64,000 nucleotides of DNA from Hydrocarboniphaga sp965279055 (GTDB taxonomy: Bacteria; Pseudomonadota; Gammaproteobacteria; Nevskiales; Nevskiaceae), in assembly GCF_965279055.1 (NCBI RefSeq), contig NZ_OZ257125.1:3968001-4032000 (forward strand), written 5' to 3'. The position numbers and the translations under genes were made by a program. Each line of letters opens with the position of its first letter. Within the stretch, counting starts at the first letter, position 1. The notes beneath the pieces are model-generated. The model ran no database searches, had not been told where the DNA came from, and worked only from the letters and a program-made list of their open reading frames with translations. Positions 26,646-34,775 of this stretch are shown here, piece after piece.

Positions 26646-26664
26646 CGACCGCGCTACGGAACGC

Positions 26665-27180
26665 CTAAAGCGCTGCCATCACCTTGGCCACCGTCTGATC
26701 CGCGGTCACGCTGTCGACATCGACGATCATCACCGGCTCGTCCGCACCCGGATGTTCCAGCGTCTCGAACTGGCTGTGCAGCAGCGCCGGCGACATGAAA
26801 TGATCCTTGCGCTTTTTCAGCCGCTCGGCGATCAGCGCCTCGCTGGCACGTAGATAGACAAAGCTCAGCTGCGGCCGGCCATGCGCCAGCTGATCGCGAT
26901 ACGCGCGCTTCAGGGCCGAGCAGGTCAGCACGCCGCTTTCGCCGGTCGCTACGCGCGCGTCGATCCACTGCTCCAGCGCCGCCAGCCACGGCGCGCGATC
27001 GGCGTCGGTCAGCGCGATGCCGCGATGCATCCTGTCGCGGTTGGCCTGAGGATGCAGATCGTCGCCTTCCTGGAACGCCCAGTGCTCGCGCTGCGCCAGC
27101 GCGCCGGCGACCGTGGACTTGCCGCTGCCGGACACGCCCATGACGACGACAATTTGAACGGGCTGCTTGGGGCTCATCAT
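26665..27180 (-). CDS. gntK: Gluconokinase
   Basis: A 171-aa cytosolic kinase that phosphorylates D-gluconate to 6-phosphogluconate for entry into the Entner-Doudoroff or pentose phosphate pathway. The P-loop GVSGSGKST is at residues 15-23. FQEGDDLHPQANRDRMHRGI and LTDADRAPWL are the gluconate-binding signatures, and VLTCSALKRAYRDQL completes the match. Length is normal. There is no gluconate permease, dehydratase or GntR next to it, so regulation cannot be read here. A second Met directly after the first leaves a one-codon uncertainty in the start. Confidence 0.96.
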   Translation of the reverse strand: MMSPKQPVQIVVVMGVSGSGKSTVAGALAQREHWAFQEGDDLHPQANRDRMHRGIALTDADRAPWLAALEQWIDARVATGESGVLTCSALKRAYRDQLAHGRPQLSFVYLRASEALIAERLKKRKDHFMSPALLHSQFETLEHPGADEPVMIVDVDSVTADQTVAKVMAAL

Positions 27181-27289
27181 GGCTCCGGCGATCGGGTATA
27201 GCGCATGCTAAACCCAGCGCTCCTCGCCATCATGAGCCGGTAATGAATCACCAATAGGCTCGGCGCCCCGCTACTGCCTGCCGCTCACA

Positions 27290-28237
27290 ATGTCTCTTTT
27301 CCGCCTGCACCGGCTGACGCTCGCCGCTTTGCTGATTTCGCAGCTGACGGCCTGCGGTGGCGGCAGTGACGACGGCCAGGCCGATGCACCGGCGGCTCCG
27401 GTTCTCGCCGAATATACGATCGACGACCCGCTGATCAACGAAAGCAGTGGCCTTGCCCGATCACAGCGGCGCGACGATCTGCTGTGGACGCTCAACGACA
27501 GCGGCGGCAACACCGAGCTCTACGCGATCACCACGCAGGGCCGGCATGTGGCGACGCTGAAAATCAGGGGTGCGCTGCTGAACCTGGACTGGGAAGATCT
27601 GGCCAGCTACCAGCAGGACGGGGTCGGCTATCTGCTGATTGGCGACATGGGCGACAACAGCGCGATCCGGCCGCTGACCACGTATTACAAGGTCGCCGAG
27701 CCGGAGGTGACGACAGGCGACGGCGTGCAGATGCTCAGCGCGACGCCGGCCGCGGTGTACCAGCAGTTCTACCCGGACGGTCCGCGCGACGCCGAAGCGC
27801 TCGCCGTCGACGCGACCGACAACATGGCCTATGTCCTGTCCAAGCGCGATGCGACGCCGAGCTTGTACCGCTTTGCGCTGGACGCGCCCTTGCTGCTGGC
27901 GCTGCCTGGCGTGATGGAAGCGCTGGGGCCGATCAATATTCCACGCGCGCCGGTCGACTACGCCGGCAACGTCGACTTGTTCAACTGGGTCACCGCGATG
28001 GACTTCGACGACGCCGGCGACCGCGCCTATGTCGGCACGCCGCTCAACGGTTATTTTTACGTTCGCCAGGCCGGCGAAAGCTGGATGGCAGCCCTGTCGC
28101 GCGCACCGCGCAGCGTCGACCTGCCGGACTATCCGCAGATCGAAGCCGGCACGTTTGCGCCCGGCAGTGACAGCACGATCTACATCAGCAGCGAACAGTT
28201 GCCGGCGAGACTGGCGCGGCTGGCCCCGGCCAATTAA
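27290..28237 (+). CDS. Putative lipoprotein with beta-propeller-like repeats
   Basis: A 315-aa protein with a lipoprotein signal peptide (lipobox LTAC, Cys22, then GGGSDDG, consistent with outer-membrane sorting). The mature part has recurring motifs such as DDLLWTLNDSGGNTELYAI, LNLDWEDLAS, YLLIGDMGDNSAIR and DAEALAVDATDN, which read like blades of a beta-propeller of the type found in extracellular esterase-like or phytase-like proteins. I cannot name a family. It stands alone between divergent gntK and convergent arfB. Confidence 0.8.
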   Translation: MSLFRLHRLTLAALLISQLTACGGGSDDGQADAPAAPVLAEYTIDDPLINESSGLARSQRRDDLLWTLNDSGGNTELYAITTQGRHVATLKIRGALLNLDWEDLASYQQDGVGYLLIGDMGDNSAIRPLTTYYKVAEPEVTTGDGVQMLSATPAAVYQQFYPDGPRDAEALAVDATDNMAYVLSKRDATPSLYRFALDAPLLLALPGVMEALGPINIPRAPVDYAGNVDLFNWVTAMDFDDAGDRAYVGTPLNGYFYVRQAGESWMAALSRAPRSVDLPDYPQIEAGTFAPGSDSTIYISSEQLPARLARLAPAN

Positions 28238-28249
28238 GGAGCGTCGTGC

Positions 28250-28666
28250 TCATTCGTCGCGGCTGCTGCGCAGCGCCTTGATCTTGCCGGTGTGCAGCTT
28301 GTCGGCGACGCGGCGGCGCTTGGACGCTGCCGTCGGCCGCGTTGCCTTGCGCACGCGCGGCACTTCGGCCGCGGCGGCGATCATCACGCGCAGCCGTTCC
28401 AGCGCCGCCTCGCGATTCTGATCCTGGCTGCGGTACTGCTGCGCCTTGATCACGACCTCACCCTCGGTGGTGATGCGCTGATCGCGTCGCGCCAGCAACC
28501 GCTGCCTGATCTCGTCCGGCAGGCTCGACGCGGCAATGTTGAAACGCAGCTGCACCGCCGACTCGGTCTTGTTGACGTTCTGCCCGCCATTGCCCTGCGA
28601 GCGCGTCGATGTCAGCTCGATCTCGTCCAGACCGATCGACAGATGGGGATTGATGATCAGGCTCAC
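28250..28666 (-). CDS. arfB: Peptidyl-tRNA hydrolase ArfB (ribosome rescue)
   Basis: A 138-aa release-factor homologue that frees ribosomes stalled at mRNA ends. The catalytic GGQ is at residues 27-29 (in STRSQGNGGQNVNKTESAV). The C-terminal basic tail (RPTAASKRRRVADKLHTGK) is the part that enters the empty mRNA channel. The start is GTG 28666 (VSLIINPHLSI); this gives the normal length of about 140. A longer frame upstream is not homologous and runs through a terminator. It was formerly named YaeJ. Confidence 0.95.
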   Translation of the reverse strand: MSLIINPHLSIGLDEIELTSTRSQGNGGQNVNKTESAVQLRFNIAASSLPDEIRQRLLARRDQRITTEGEVVIKAQQYRSQDQNREAALERLRVMIAAAAEVPRVRKATRPTAASKRRRVADKLHTGKIKALRSSRDE

Positions 28667-28715
28667 GGCGCGACTCTCAACATAAAGGCGCGCATTATCG
28701 CGCTTTACGCCAAAG

Positions 28716-28742
28716 AAAAAGGCGAGCACGCGGCTCGCCTTT
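28716..28742 (-). terminator. Rho-independent terminator of the glycine-zipper gene
   Basis: AAAGGCGAGC and GCTCGCCTTT form a perfect 10-bp stem with a 5-base loop. Read on the minus strand it is followed by a T-run, and it lies 17 bases beyond the glycine-zipper gene and before arfB. The A-tract/T-tract symmetry would let it work in both directions. Confidence 0.85.
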
Positions 28743-28758
28743 CTCCGACAGCCGGGTT

Positions 28759-29136
28759 TCAGCCCGGAACCGTCTCGCACTTCTCGCGATAGCTCACTTC
28801 CTGATCCGGGAAGTTCTTCTTGGCGACCTGATTGCCGACATAGGCACCGCCGACCGCACCGGCCGCGGTCGCCACGTCCTTGCCGTGACCGCCGCCGATC
28901 TGGTGGCCGAGCGCGCCACCGGCGGCGCCGCCGAGCAGGGTGCCGGCAACCGAGCGCACGCCCCACTCTTTGTTGGTCACGACTTTTTCCTGATGGCACT
29001 CGGTGTGGCTGGACCGTGCCTGCGCCACTTCGGTGCGGGATTCGTCGCTGGGAGAACGATTGGCGAACACCATCGCCGAGGCGCCGATGACCAGAACCGC
29101 GGCCGCGCCGCCTATACCCGCAACTAAATTGTTCAT
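28759..29136 (-). CDS. Glycine-zipper 2TM domain protein
   Basis: A 125-aa protein with an N-terminal hydrophobic helix (NLVAGIGGAAAVLVIGASAMVFA) that serves as anchor or uncleaved signal. The core is a glycine zipper (VRSVAGTLLGGAAGGALGHQ and TAAGAVGGAYVGNQVAKK), as in the Rick_17kDa_Anti/Gly-zipper_2TM families. Two cysteines (HTECHQE, REKCETV) could pair in the periplasm. Members are envelope-associated; no specific role is known. Start ATG 29136 was chosen over the longer frame because the membrane segment begins there. A clear terminator follows. Confidence 0.88.
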   Translation of the reverse strand: MNNLVAGIGGAAAVLVIGASAMVFANRSPSDESRTEVAQARSSHTECHQEKVVTNKEWGVRSVAGTLLGGAAGGALGHQIGGGHGKDVATAAGAVGGAYVGNQVAKKNFPDQEVSYREKCETVPG

Positions 29137-29247
29137 GACATCCCTTCCTGTTTTTACACGAACGCTGCTGCGTTCCGTGGCTGCAACATAGAAGGGCGCG
29201 ATGAACGATGACTGAGCCGGCACTTCAGCTGCGGCTCAGTTCTGGCT

Positions 29248-30024
29248 TTACGCGTTGCGCAGGGCGTAAGTGCGATCCAGATATTTCAGGATGTCGCCGG
29301 ATTCGTACATCGCCGTCCCGGTGTTGGCATCGACCAGGTACGGCACCTGCACCTGTCCGGTGTTCTCGGCCAGCCAGCGGCGATTGCGCGTCGTGCCCTT
29401 TTCGCCTTTGAACAGCGAGTCGCGAAAGCTCGGCGGACCCATATCCTTCCAGCCGCCCTTGCCGGTGTTGCGCAACAGGTAAGGCAATTCGAGTTCGCAC
29501 AGCCGCGCACGCACCGGCTTGGAAAACGGGCTGCTCTCGAAGCTGTAAAGCTCCAGCGGCTGCGCTGGCGCGCGCGAGGCTTGCGCGCGAATGCCGCTCA
29601 GGCCGCGGCCGCGGAACATCAGCAGCGAGGCGATCTGCGAACTGAGCACGGCCAGCGGATGCAGCAGCGTGATGCGGCGTTTTCCGCGGCCGTAAGTCTG
29701 TTGCAGGTAGTCGACGATGTCGCCGGATTCGTACAGCGTGCTACCGGTGTTGTCGTCGACCAGCAGCGGAAACTGCTGCTTGCCGCCGATGCGCTGCGCA
29801 TCAACGCGAAAGCGCGTGCCGTTCTTCGGGCACGGCAGGATCATCGCGTCGAGATCGAGCTCGGTCAGCGTCTCGCGCACCAGCCGGCAGTACGGACAGG
29901 CCTCGATGTCGTAGAGCTTCAGCAGCCTGGCCGGCGGTGGCGTGCGCCGGTACGCAACCGAGCCGCGCCACAGCCGCGCGGTGCCGGCAAACAGGTTGAT
30001 GACAGCGTCGATCTTGGTGGACAT
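29248..30024 (-). CDS. Tandem GST-N (thioredoxin-fold) domain protein
   Basis: A 258-aa protein made of two successive thioredoxin-like GST N-terminal domains. Domain 1 (about residues 34-110) has a glutaredoxin-type CPYC (DIEACPYCRLVRETL) and FPLLVDDNTGSTLYESGDIV. Domain 2 (about 155-250) aligns with it but has SPFS in place of CPYC (SFESSPFSKPVRARLCELE), then VPYLVDANTGTAMYESGDIL. The helical GST C-terminal domain is absent. Proteins with this duplication occur in bacteria and plastids; the function is unknown. The loss of both active-site cysteines in domain 2 suggests a binding rather than redox role there. Confidence 0.88.
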   Translation of the reverse strand: MSTKIDAVINLFAGTARLWRGSVAYRRTPPPARLLKLYDIEACPYCRLVRETLTELDLDAMILPCPKNGTRFRVDAQRIGGKQQFPLLVDDNTGSTLYESGDIVDYLQQTYGRGKRRITLLHPLAVLSSQIASLLMFRGRGLSGIRAQASRAPAQPLELYSFESSPFSKPVRARLCELELPYLLRNTGKGGWKDMGPPSFRDSLFKGEKGTTRNRRWLAENTGQVQVPYLVDANTGTAMYESGDILKYLDRTYALRNA

Positions 30025-30095
30025 GGCGACAGCGCTCGCGGCAGGGACGCCAGATTAGCGCCTGCCGCGAGCCGCGCCGCAAGGGCCGCAAGGCC

Positions 30096-33000
30096 TCAGT
30101 CGTTGTCGGTGATGGTGACGGTGGCGCTGGACGGCGTGCCCAGCGTCGCAGTGACCGCGCCGCTGAGTCTGATCTGGAAGGTTTCCGCCGCCTCATGAAT
30201 CGTGTCGTTGGCGACGACCACGGCGAAGCTCTTGCTCGCAGCGTCGCCGCTGGCCCAGATCAGGGTGCCGCTCTTGGCGGTGTAGTCGTTGCCGGCGGTG
30301 GCGCTGCCGTTGGCGGTGACGTAGTCGATCGACGCGGAGCCCATCGAGCCGCCGCTGCGGACGACGGTGATCGTCGCCGTGCCGGCGGATTCGAGCACGG
30401 TGTAGGTGGCGGCGCTCAAGGCCAGCGTGCCGGGCGCGCCGTCGTTGTCGTTGATCGTCAGCACCGAGGTCTTGGTGGTGCCCAGGGTCGCGCCGCCGGT
30501 TGCGGCGCTCAGTGTGAGGTTGACGGTTTCGTTGCTCTCGGCCAGCGAGTCGTCGCTGAGCGGCACGGTGAAGCTCTTGTTCGCCGCGTCGCCGTTGGCC
30601 CAGCTCAGGGTGCCGCTGGCCGCGGTGTAGTCGCTGCCCGCGGTGGCGCTGCCGTTGGAGGAGGCATACGCAACCGTCACCGCGCCGACGCTGCCACCGG
30701 TGCGCTTGGCCGTGATCGTCGCGACGCCGCCGTTCTCGGCCGCGCTCCAGGTGCCGCTGGAAAACGCGATCGCGCCGGCGCTGCTGACGGTGTCGTCGTC
30801 GGTGATCGTGATCGTGGCCGTCGCCTGCGCGCCGAGCGTGGCGCCGGTCGCGGCGGACAGCCGCAACTGCAGGGTTTCGCTGCTTTCGGCCAAGGTGTCG
30901 TTGGCGATCACGATGCTGATGGTCTTGTTGGCGGCGTCGCCATTGGCCCAGGTCAGAGTGCCGGACTTGGCGGTGTAGTCGTTGCCGGCGCTGGCGCTGC
31001 CGTTGGCGGTGGCGTAGTCCACCGAAGCGGCGCCGGTGGAACCGCCGGTGCGGCTGACGGTGACGACGACGTTGCCCGCGGACTCCAGCACCGTGTAGCT
31101 CGCCGACGCGACGCCGACGGTGCCGGGCGCGCCGTCGTTGTCGTTGATCGTCAGCGACGAGGTCTTGGTCGTGCCCAGCGTGGCGCCGCCGCCGGGAACG
31201 CTCAGCGTCAGGTTGACGGTTTCGTTGCTCTCGGCCGGCGCGTCGTCGGTGATCGGCACGGTAAACGTCTTGTTCGCCGCGTCGCCGTTGGCCCAGCTCA
31301 AAGTGCCGCTGACCGCGGTGTAGTCGCTGCCAGCGCTCGCGCTGCCGTTGGACGAGGCATAGGCCACCGTCACCGCGCCGGCGCTACCGCCAGTGCGCTT
31401 GACCGTGATCGTCGCCGTGCCGGCGTTCTCGGCCGCGCTCCAGGTCGCGCTGCTGAAAGCCAGCGCGCCGGCGCTGCTGACGGTGTCGTCGTCGTTGATC
31501 GTGACCGTCGCCGTCGCCGGGCTGCCGAGGCTGGCGCCGGTGGCCGCGGACAGCCGCACGGTGAAGGTTTCGTTGCTCTCGGCGAGCGTGTCGTTGGCGA
31601 CCGGGATCGTGACGGTTTTTGTCGCGGCATCCAGCGATGCCCAGATCAACGTGCCGCTTTTGGTGGTGTAATCGCTGCCGGCGCTGGCGCTGCCGTTGGC
31701 GGTGGTGTAGTCCACCGAAGCCGCGCCATTGGCGCCGCCGCTGCGCGTGATCGTGACGGCGACGCTGCCGGCGTTTTCGGCGACGGTGTACGCAGCCGAT
31801 GCCAGCGCCAGCGTGCCGGGCGCGCTGTCGTCGTCGGTGATCGATACCGTGGTGGTTTTCGGCGTGCCCAGCGTGGCGCCGCCGCCCGCTGCGGACAGGG
31901 TCAACGTCAGCGTTTCGATGGACTCGGCCGCGCTGTCGTTGATGATCGGCACACTGATCGTCTTCGCGCTGCTGTCGCCGTCGGCCCAGTTCAGGGTGCC
32001 GCTGCGCGCGGTGTAGTCGCTGCCCGCCGTCGCGGTGCCGTTGGCGGTGGCGTAGGCAACACTGATCGCGCCGCTGCTGCCGCCGTTGCGCAGCACCGTG
32101 ATGCTGGCGCTGCCGGCAGTTTCCGCGACGGAATACGTGCTCGCGCCGAAGCTCAGCGAGCCCGGGCCCGGGGTGATCGCGCCGAGTGCGAGTGTCGCGT
32201 CGATCAGCCCCGCCCCGCAGCCGCTGCAGCTCGCGTTGAACGCACGCGCGGTGCTCTTGATCGCGGTTTCGGCCTGGTCCGGCGTCAGCGCCGGCTGCAG
32301 CGCATACAGCAGCCCGACGACGCCGGCGACGTGCGGCGAGGCCATGCTGGTGCCCTGCAGATAGGCGTAGGAATCGGCACCCGGCGTGGTGCTGCCGTTG
32401 TTGTAGGTCGACAGGATGCCGGCGCCGGAGCTGGTGTCACCGCCGGGCGCGGCGATGTCGACGACATTGCCGTAATTCGAGTAGTAAGCCCGCGCGCCGC
32501 TCTCGCCGACACTGGCGACCGCGATCACACCGGTGCAGCTCGCCGGCGAAAAATTGCTGGCGTCGCTGTTCGAGTTGCCGGCGGCGGCGACGACGCTGGT
32601 ATTGCGGCTGCGCGCGCTGGTGACCGCGCTTTGCAGCTCCGGCGAAGCCGAGCACGGATAACCGCCGCCGAGGCTCATGTTGATCACGTTGGCCGGCGAC
32701 GGATTCGTCGGTACGCCACTGACGGTTCCGCCGGAAGCCCAGACGATGGCGTCGCTGATGTCCGAGGTGTAGCCGCCGCAGGCGCCGAGCACGCGCGCGA
32801 TCACCAGCTTGGCACCGTAGGCGACGCCGGCGACGCCGAGCGCGTTGTTGGCCAGCGCCGCGATGGTGCCGGCGACATGCGTGCCGTGCCAGCTGCTGGT
32901 GCTGGCCGAGCCGCCGCACTGGCCGGAGACGCGGTAGTCGCCCGGGTCCTGTGCGTCGCCGTCACGGCCATTGCCATCGTTGCTGTTGGTCGTGTCCGAG

Positions 33001-33521
33001 ATGAAGTCGTATTGCGCGACGACTTGTCCTGCGAGATCCGCATGCGGCCGGTAGCCGGTGTCGATCACCGCGACCACCGCACCGGCGCCGCTGCTGATGT
33101 CCCAGGCCGGGAACGCGTTGACGCCGGCGATTCCATTGCTCTGTGCCGGGCCGGCGATGCCCCACAGGTTCGCCAGATAAGGATCGTTCGGCGTCAGTGT
33201 CGCCTGCATCAGCCGGTCGGGTTCGACCGACAGCAGATCGGCCGGCGCCTGGCGGCGGATCCGCGCGGCGAGTTGCTCGATGTCGGAGCCGTCATCGACG
33301 CCGACCAGCAGCGCGCCGCTGCCCAGCGTGCGCAGCAGATGCATTGGCGCGCCGCCGAGCGCACTCAGGCGGTCGACGCGACTCGCCTGCGCCGCCTGTG
33401 TGGCGGCAGCGCTGTTGGCGTAGCGCAGGATCAAGCGCTGCGGCGGCGCATCCGCGAGCGCGGACTGGCACAGCAGCAGGCCCAGCAAGGCCGCGACGGC
33501 CGATCCGAATCCGCGTGACAT
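30096..33521 (-). CDS. Secreted S8 subtilisin-family protease with six C-terminal Calx-beta domains
   Basis: A 1141-aa exoprotease. A signal peptide ends near residue 23 (CQSALA-DAPP). A propeptide (about 27-105) precedes the catalytic domain with Asp154 (VVAVIDTGYRPH), His212 (SWHGTHVAG) and Ser392 (GTSMASPHVAG), all intact. From residue about 453 to the end come six Calx-beta domains of about 115 residues, each closing with NDxxxESxET and TITDDD-type motifs that bind calcium. The six form three two-domain units at an exact 693-base spacing. The protein ends on the last TITDND with no sorting tail. It is probably type II-secreted; ATG 33521 fits the signal peptide better than the longer frame to 33548. 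Confidence 0.95.
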   Translation of the reverse strand: MSRGFGSAVAALLGLLLCQSALADAPPQRLILRYANSAAATQAAQASRVDRLSALGGAPMHLLRTLGSGALLVGVDDGSDIEQLAARIRRQAPADLLSVEPDRLMQATLTPNDPYLANLWGIAGPAQSNGIAGVNAFPAWDISSGAGAVVAVIDTGYRPHADLAGQVVAQYDFISDTTNSNDGNGRDGDAQDPGDYRVSGQCGGSASTSSWHGTHVAGTIAALANNALGVAGVAYGAKLVIARVLGACGGYTSDISDAIVWASGGTVSGVPTNPSPANVINMSLGGGYPCSASPELQSAVTSARSRNTSVVAAAGNSNSDASNFSPASCTGVIAVASVGESGARAYYSNYGNVVDIAAPGGDTSSGAGILSTYNNGSTTPGADSYAYLQGTSMASPHVAGVVGLLYALQPALTPDQAETAIKSTARAFNASCSGCGAGLIDATLALGAITPGPGSLSFGASTYSVAETAGSASITVLRNGGSSGAISVAYATANGTATAGSDYTARSGTLNWADGDSSAKTISVPIINDSAAESIETLTLTLSAAGGGATLGTPKTTTVSITDDDSAPGTLALASAAYTVAENAGSVAVTITRSGGANGAASVDYTTANGSASAGSDYTTKSGTLIWASLDAATKTVTIPVANDTLAESNETFTVRLSAATGASLGSPATATVTINDDDTVSSAGALAFSSATWSAAENAGTATITVKRTGGSAGAVTVAYASSNGSASAGSDYTAVSGTLSWANGDAANKTFTVPITDDAPAESNETVNLTLSVPGGGATLGTTKTSSLTINDNDGAPGTVGVASASYTVLESAGNVVVTVSRTGGSTGAASVDYATANGSASAGNDYTAKSGTLTWANGDAANKTISIVIANDTLAESSETLQLRLSAATGATLGAQATATITITDDDTVSSAGAIAFSSGTWSAAENGGVATITAKRTGGSVGAVTVAYASSNGSATAGSDYTAASGTLSWANGDAANKSFTVPLSDDSLAESNETVNLTLSAATGGATLGTTKTSVLTINDNDGAPGTLALSAATYTVLESAGTATITVVRSGGSMGSASIDYVTANGSATAGNDYTAKSGTLIWASGDAASKSFAVVVANDTIHEAAETFQIRLSGAVTATLGTPSSATVTITDND

Positions 33522-33718
33522 GGCTCCGCCCCGTATAACTTCTGTCAACGGTTAACGGCGGCAGCGCGTCCAACTTTAGTCAGAGGTGTTTCGCCGCTCT
33601 ATTCACAGCCCGCTCACTGGCAGCGCGACAGACTCGCCGGATCAGCAGGCACGCGGGTTCACGACCGCGACCTCCAATCGGTGCACGATCCGCAGTCGAC
33701 AACACAAGGAGCAGGGCA

Positions 33719-34144
33719 ATGAAAAAGAAGGCATGGGCAGTCTGGAAAGGCAGCATCAAGGAAGGCGGCGGCGCCATTTCCACGGAAACCGGCGTATTGA
33801 AGGACGCGCCCTACGGCTTCAAGTCCCGTTTCGAGGACGGCCCCGGCACCAATCCCGAAGAACTGCTGGGCGCGGCCCACGCCGGCTGCTTCTCGATGGC
33901 GCTGTCGCTGGCGCTGGGTCAGGCCGGCTTCACCCCCGATACCCTGGAAACCCACGCCGAAGTGACCCTGGACAAGGTCGGCGACGGCTTCGCAGTGACC
34001 TCCAGCCATTTGATCCTGAAGGCAAAGGTTCCCGGCATCGAGAAAGCGCAGTTCGACGAGATCGCCGCCGGCGCCAAGGCCGGCTGCCCGATTTCCAAGG
34101 TACTGAACGCCAAGATCACGCTGGACGCCACGCTGGAGAGCTAG
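33719..34144 (+). CDS. osmC: OsmC, organic hydroperoxide reductase
   Basis: A 141-aa thiol peroxidase of the OsmC subfamily that reduces organic hydroperoxides. The peroxidatic Cys is in GAAHAGCFSMALSLALG and the resolving Cys in AKAGCPISKVL. The text tracks E. coli OsmC closely (YGFKSRFEDGPGTNPEELLG, ITLDATLES end), which separates it from Ohr. A strong ribosome site (ACAAGGAGC) lies just before ATG 33719. A 15-bp stem-loop follows eight bases after the stop. Stress induction is expected but not visible in the promoter. Confidence 0.97.
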   Translation: MKKKAWAVWKGSIKEGGGAISTETGVLKDAPYGFKSRFEDGPGTNPEELLGAAHAGCFSMALSLALGQAGFTPDTLETHAEVTLDKVGDGFAVTSSHLILKAKVPGIEKAQFDEIAAGAKAGCPISKVLNAKITLDATLES

Positions 34145-34151
34145 CCGGCGG

Positions 34152-34185
34152 GCCGCGGTGGGGTGGCAATCCACTCCACCGCGGC
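34152..34185 (+). terminator. Long stem-loop after osmC (possible terminator)
   Basis: GCCGCGGTGGGGTGG pairs with CCACTCCACCGCGGC (one G-T pair) around a CAAT loop. No T-run follows, so it may stabilise the mRNA end or act as a weak terminator. Confidence 0.5.
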
Positions 34186-34400
34186 AGACCAACGGCAGGC
34201 GGGAATGTGGCGGGAATGTATCGACATCCGCTTTCGGAGAGCGTATGGTGGCTGCCGCAGTCGCTTCAAGTTTGCACAGTGTGGCTTCCCAGCGCCAAAC
34301 ATTCACAGGTTTGGTGGCCTACAAGATCCCTGGATGCGTTCCTTGATCGCTTGCACCCCACGGGTGGTTTTTACCCGTATTCATCAAGAGGAATGTATCA
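34186..34400 (+). promoter_or_regulatory. Long upstream/leader region of the cold-shock gene with SD-proximal hairpin
   Basis: About 215 bases without a gene precede the csp start. Near the end, ACGGGT (34360-34365) and ACCCGT (34373-34378) form a short hairpin nine bases before the AGAGGA ribosome site (34387-34392). Long structured leaders are typical of cspA-type genes. The promoter boxes are not certain; TTGCAC at about 34274 is a candidate -35. Confidence 0.45.
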
Positions 34401-34613
34401 ATGAGCAATGTTTCTACCGGCACCGTGAAGTGGTTCAATGACGCCAAGGGCTTCGGCTTTATCACCCCGGCCGACGGCGGCGAAGATCTCTTCGCACACT
34501 TCAAGGAAATCCAGGGTTCCGGTTTCAAGACCCTGAAAGAAGGCCAGCGCGTCGAGTACACCGCCGCGCGCGGCCAGAAGGGCATGCAGGCGACGCAGAT
34601 TCGCCCGCTCTAA
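34401..34613 (+). CDS. cspA: Cold-shock protein (CspA family)
   Basis: A 70-aa single OB-fold RNA chaperone. RNP1 is KGFGFITP and RNP2 is DLFAHF; the N-terminal GTVKWFNDAKGFG is the family hallmark. It binds single-stranded RNA/DNA and melts structure, usually under cold shock or in growth transitions. The gene has a long untranslated leader, a clear ribosome site and a strong terminator, so it is a monocistronic, highly expressed type. Which paralogue it is cannot be decided. Confidence 0.97.
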   Translation: MSNVSTGTVKWFNDAKGFGFITPADGGEDLFAHFKEIQGSGFKTLKEGQRVEYTAARGQKGMQATQIRPL

Positions 34614-34629
34614 GTCTTCGGACTTACTC

Positions 34630-34664
34630 AAAAAGCCGCGGCCTCGTGCCGCGGTTTTTTTTGC
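34630..34664 (+). terminator. Rho-independent terminator of cspA
   Basis: GCCGCGGC, loop CTCGT, GCCGCGG, then eight T residues (34655-34662), 17 bases after the csp stop. Four A residues precede the stem, so it could work in reverse as well. Confidence 0.92.
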
Positions 34665-34775
34665 CTGAAATTCGCCTGGCTTGGCTGTTGCGCCCGCCGG
34701 CAATGTCGATAGTTTCTTGCTCGCGCCGGGCGCAGGCCGGACACTCGTCGCTGATCCGACAGTGGCCCTGACGAC

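Noticed and set aside
30195..33518. Continuous 1107-codon open frame antisense to the subtilase
   Set aside because: It is the codon-position mirror of a GC-rich, repeat-containing gene; translation is Arg/Gly/Ala/Val-biased, with no domain. The plus-strand product of the real gene is unmistakable.
33580..33783. 67-codon hydrophobic frame (minus) upstream of osmC
   Set aside because: It overlaps the osmC start and its ribosome site; no homology and weak initiation context.
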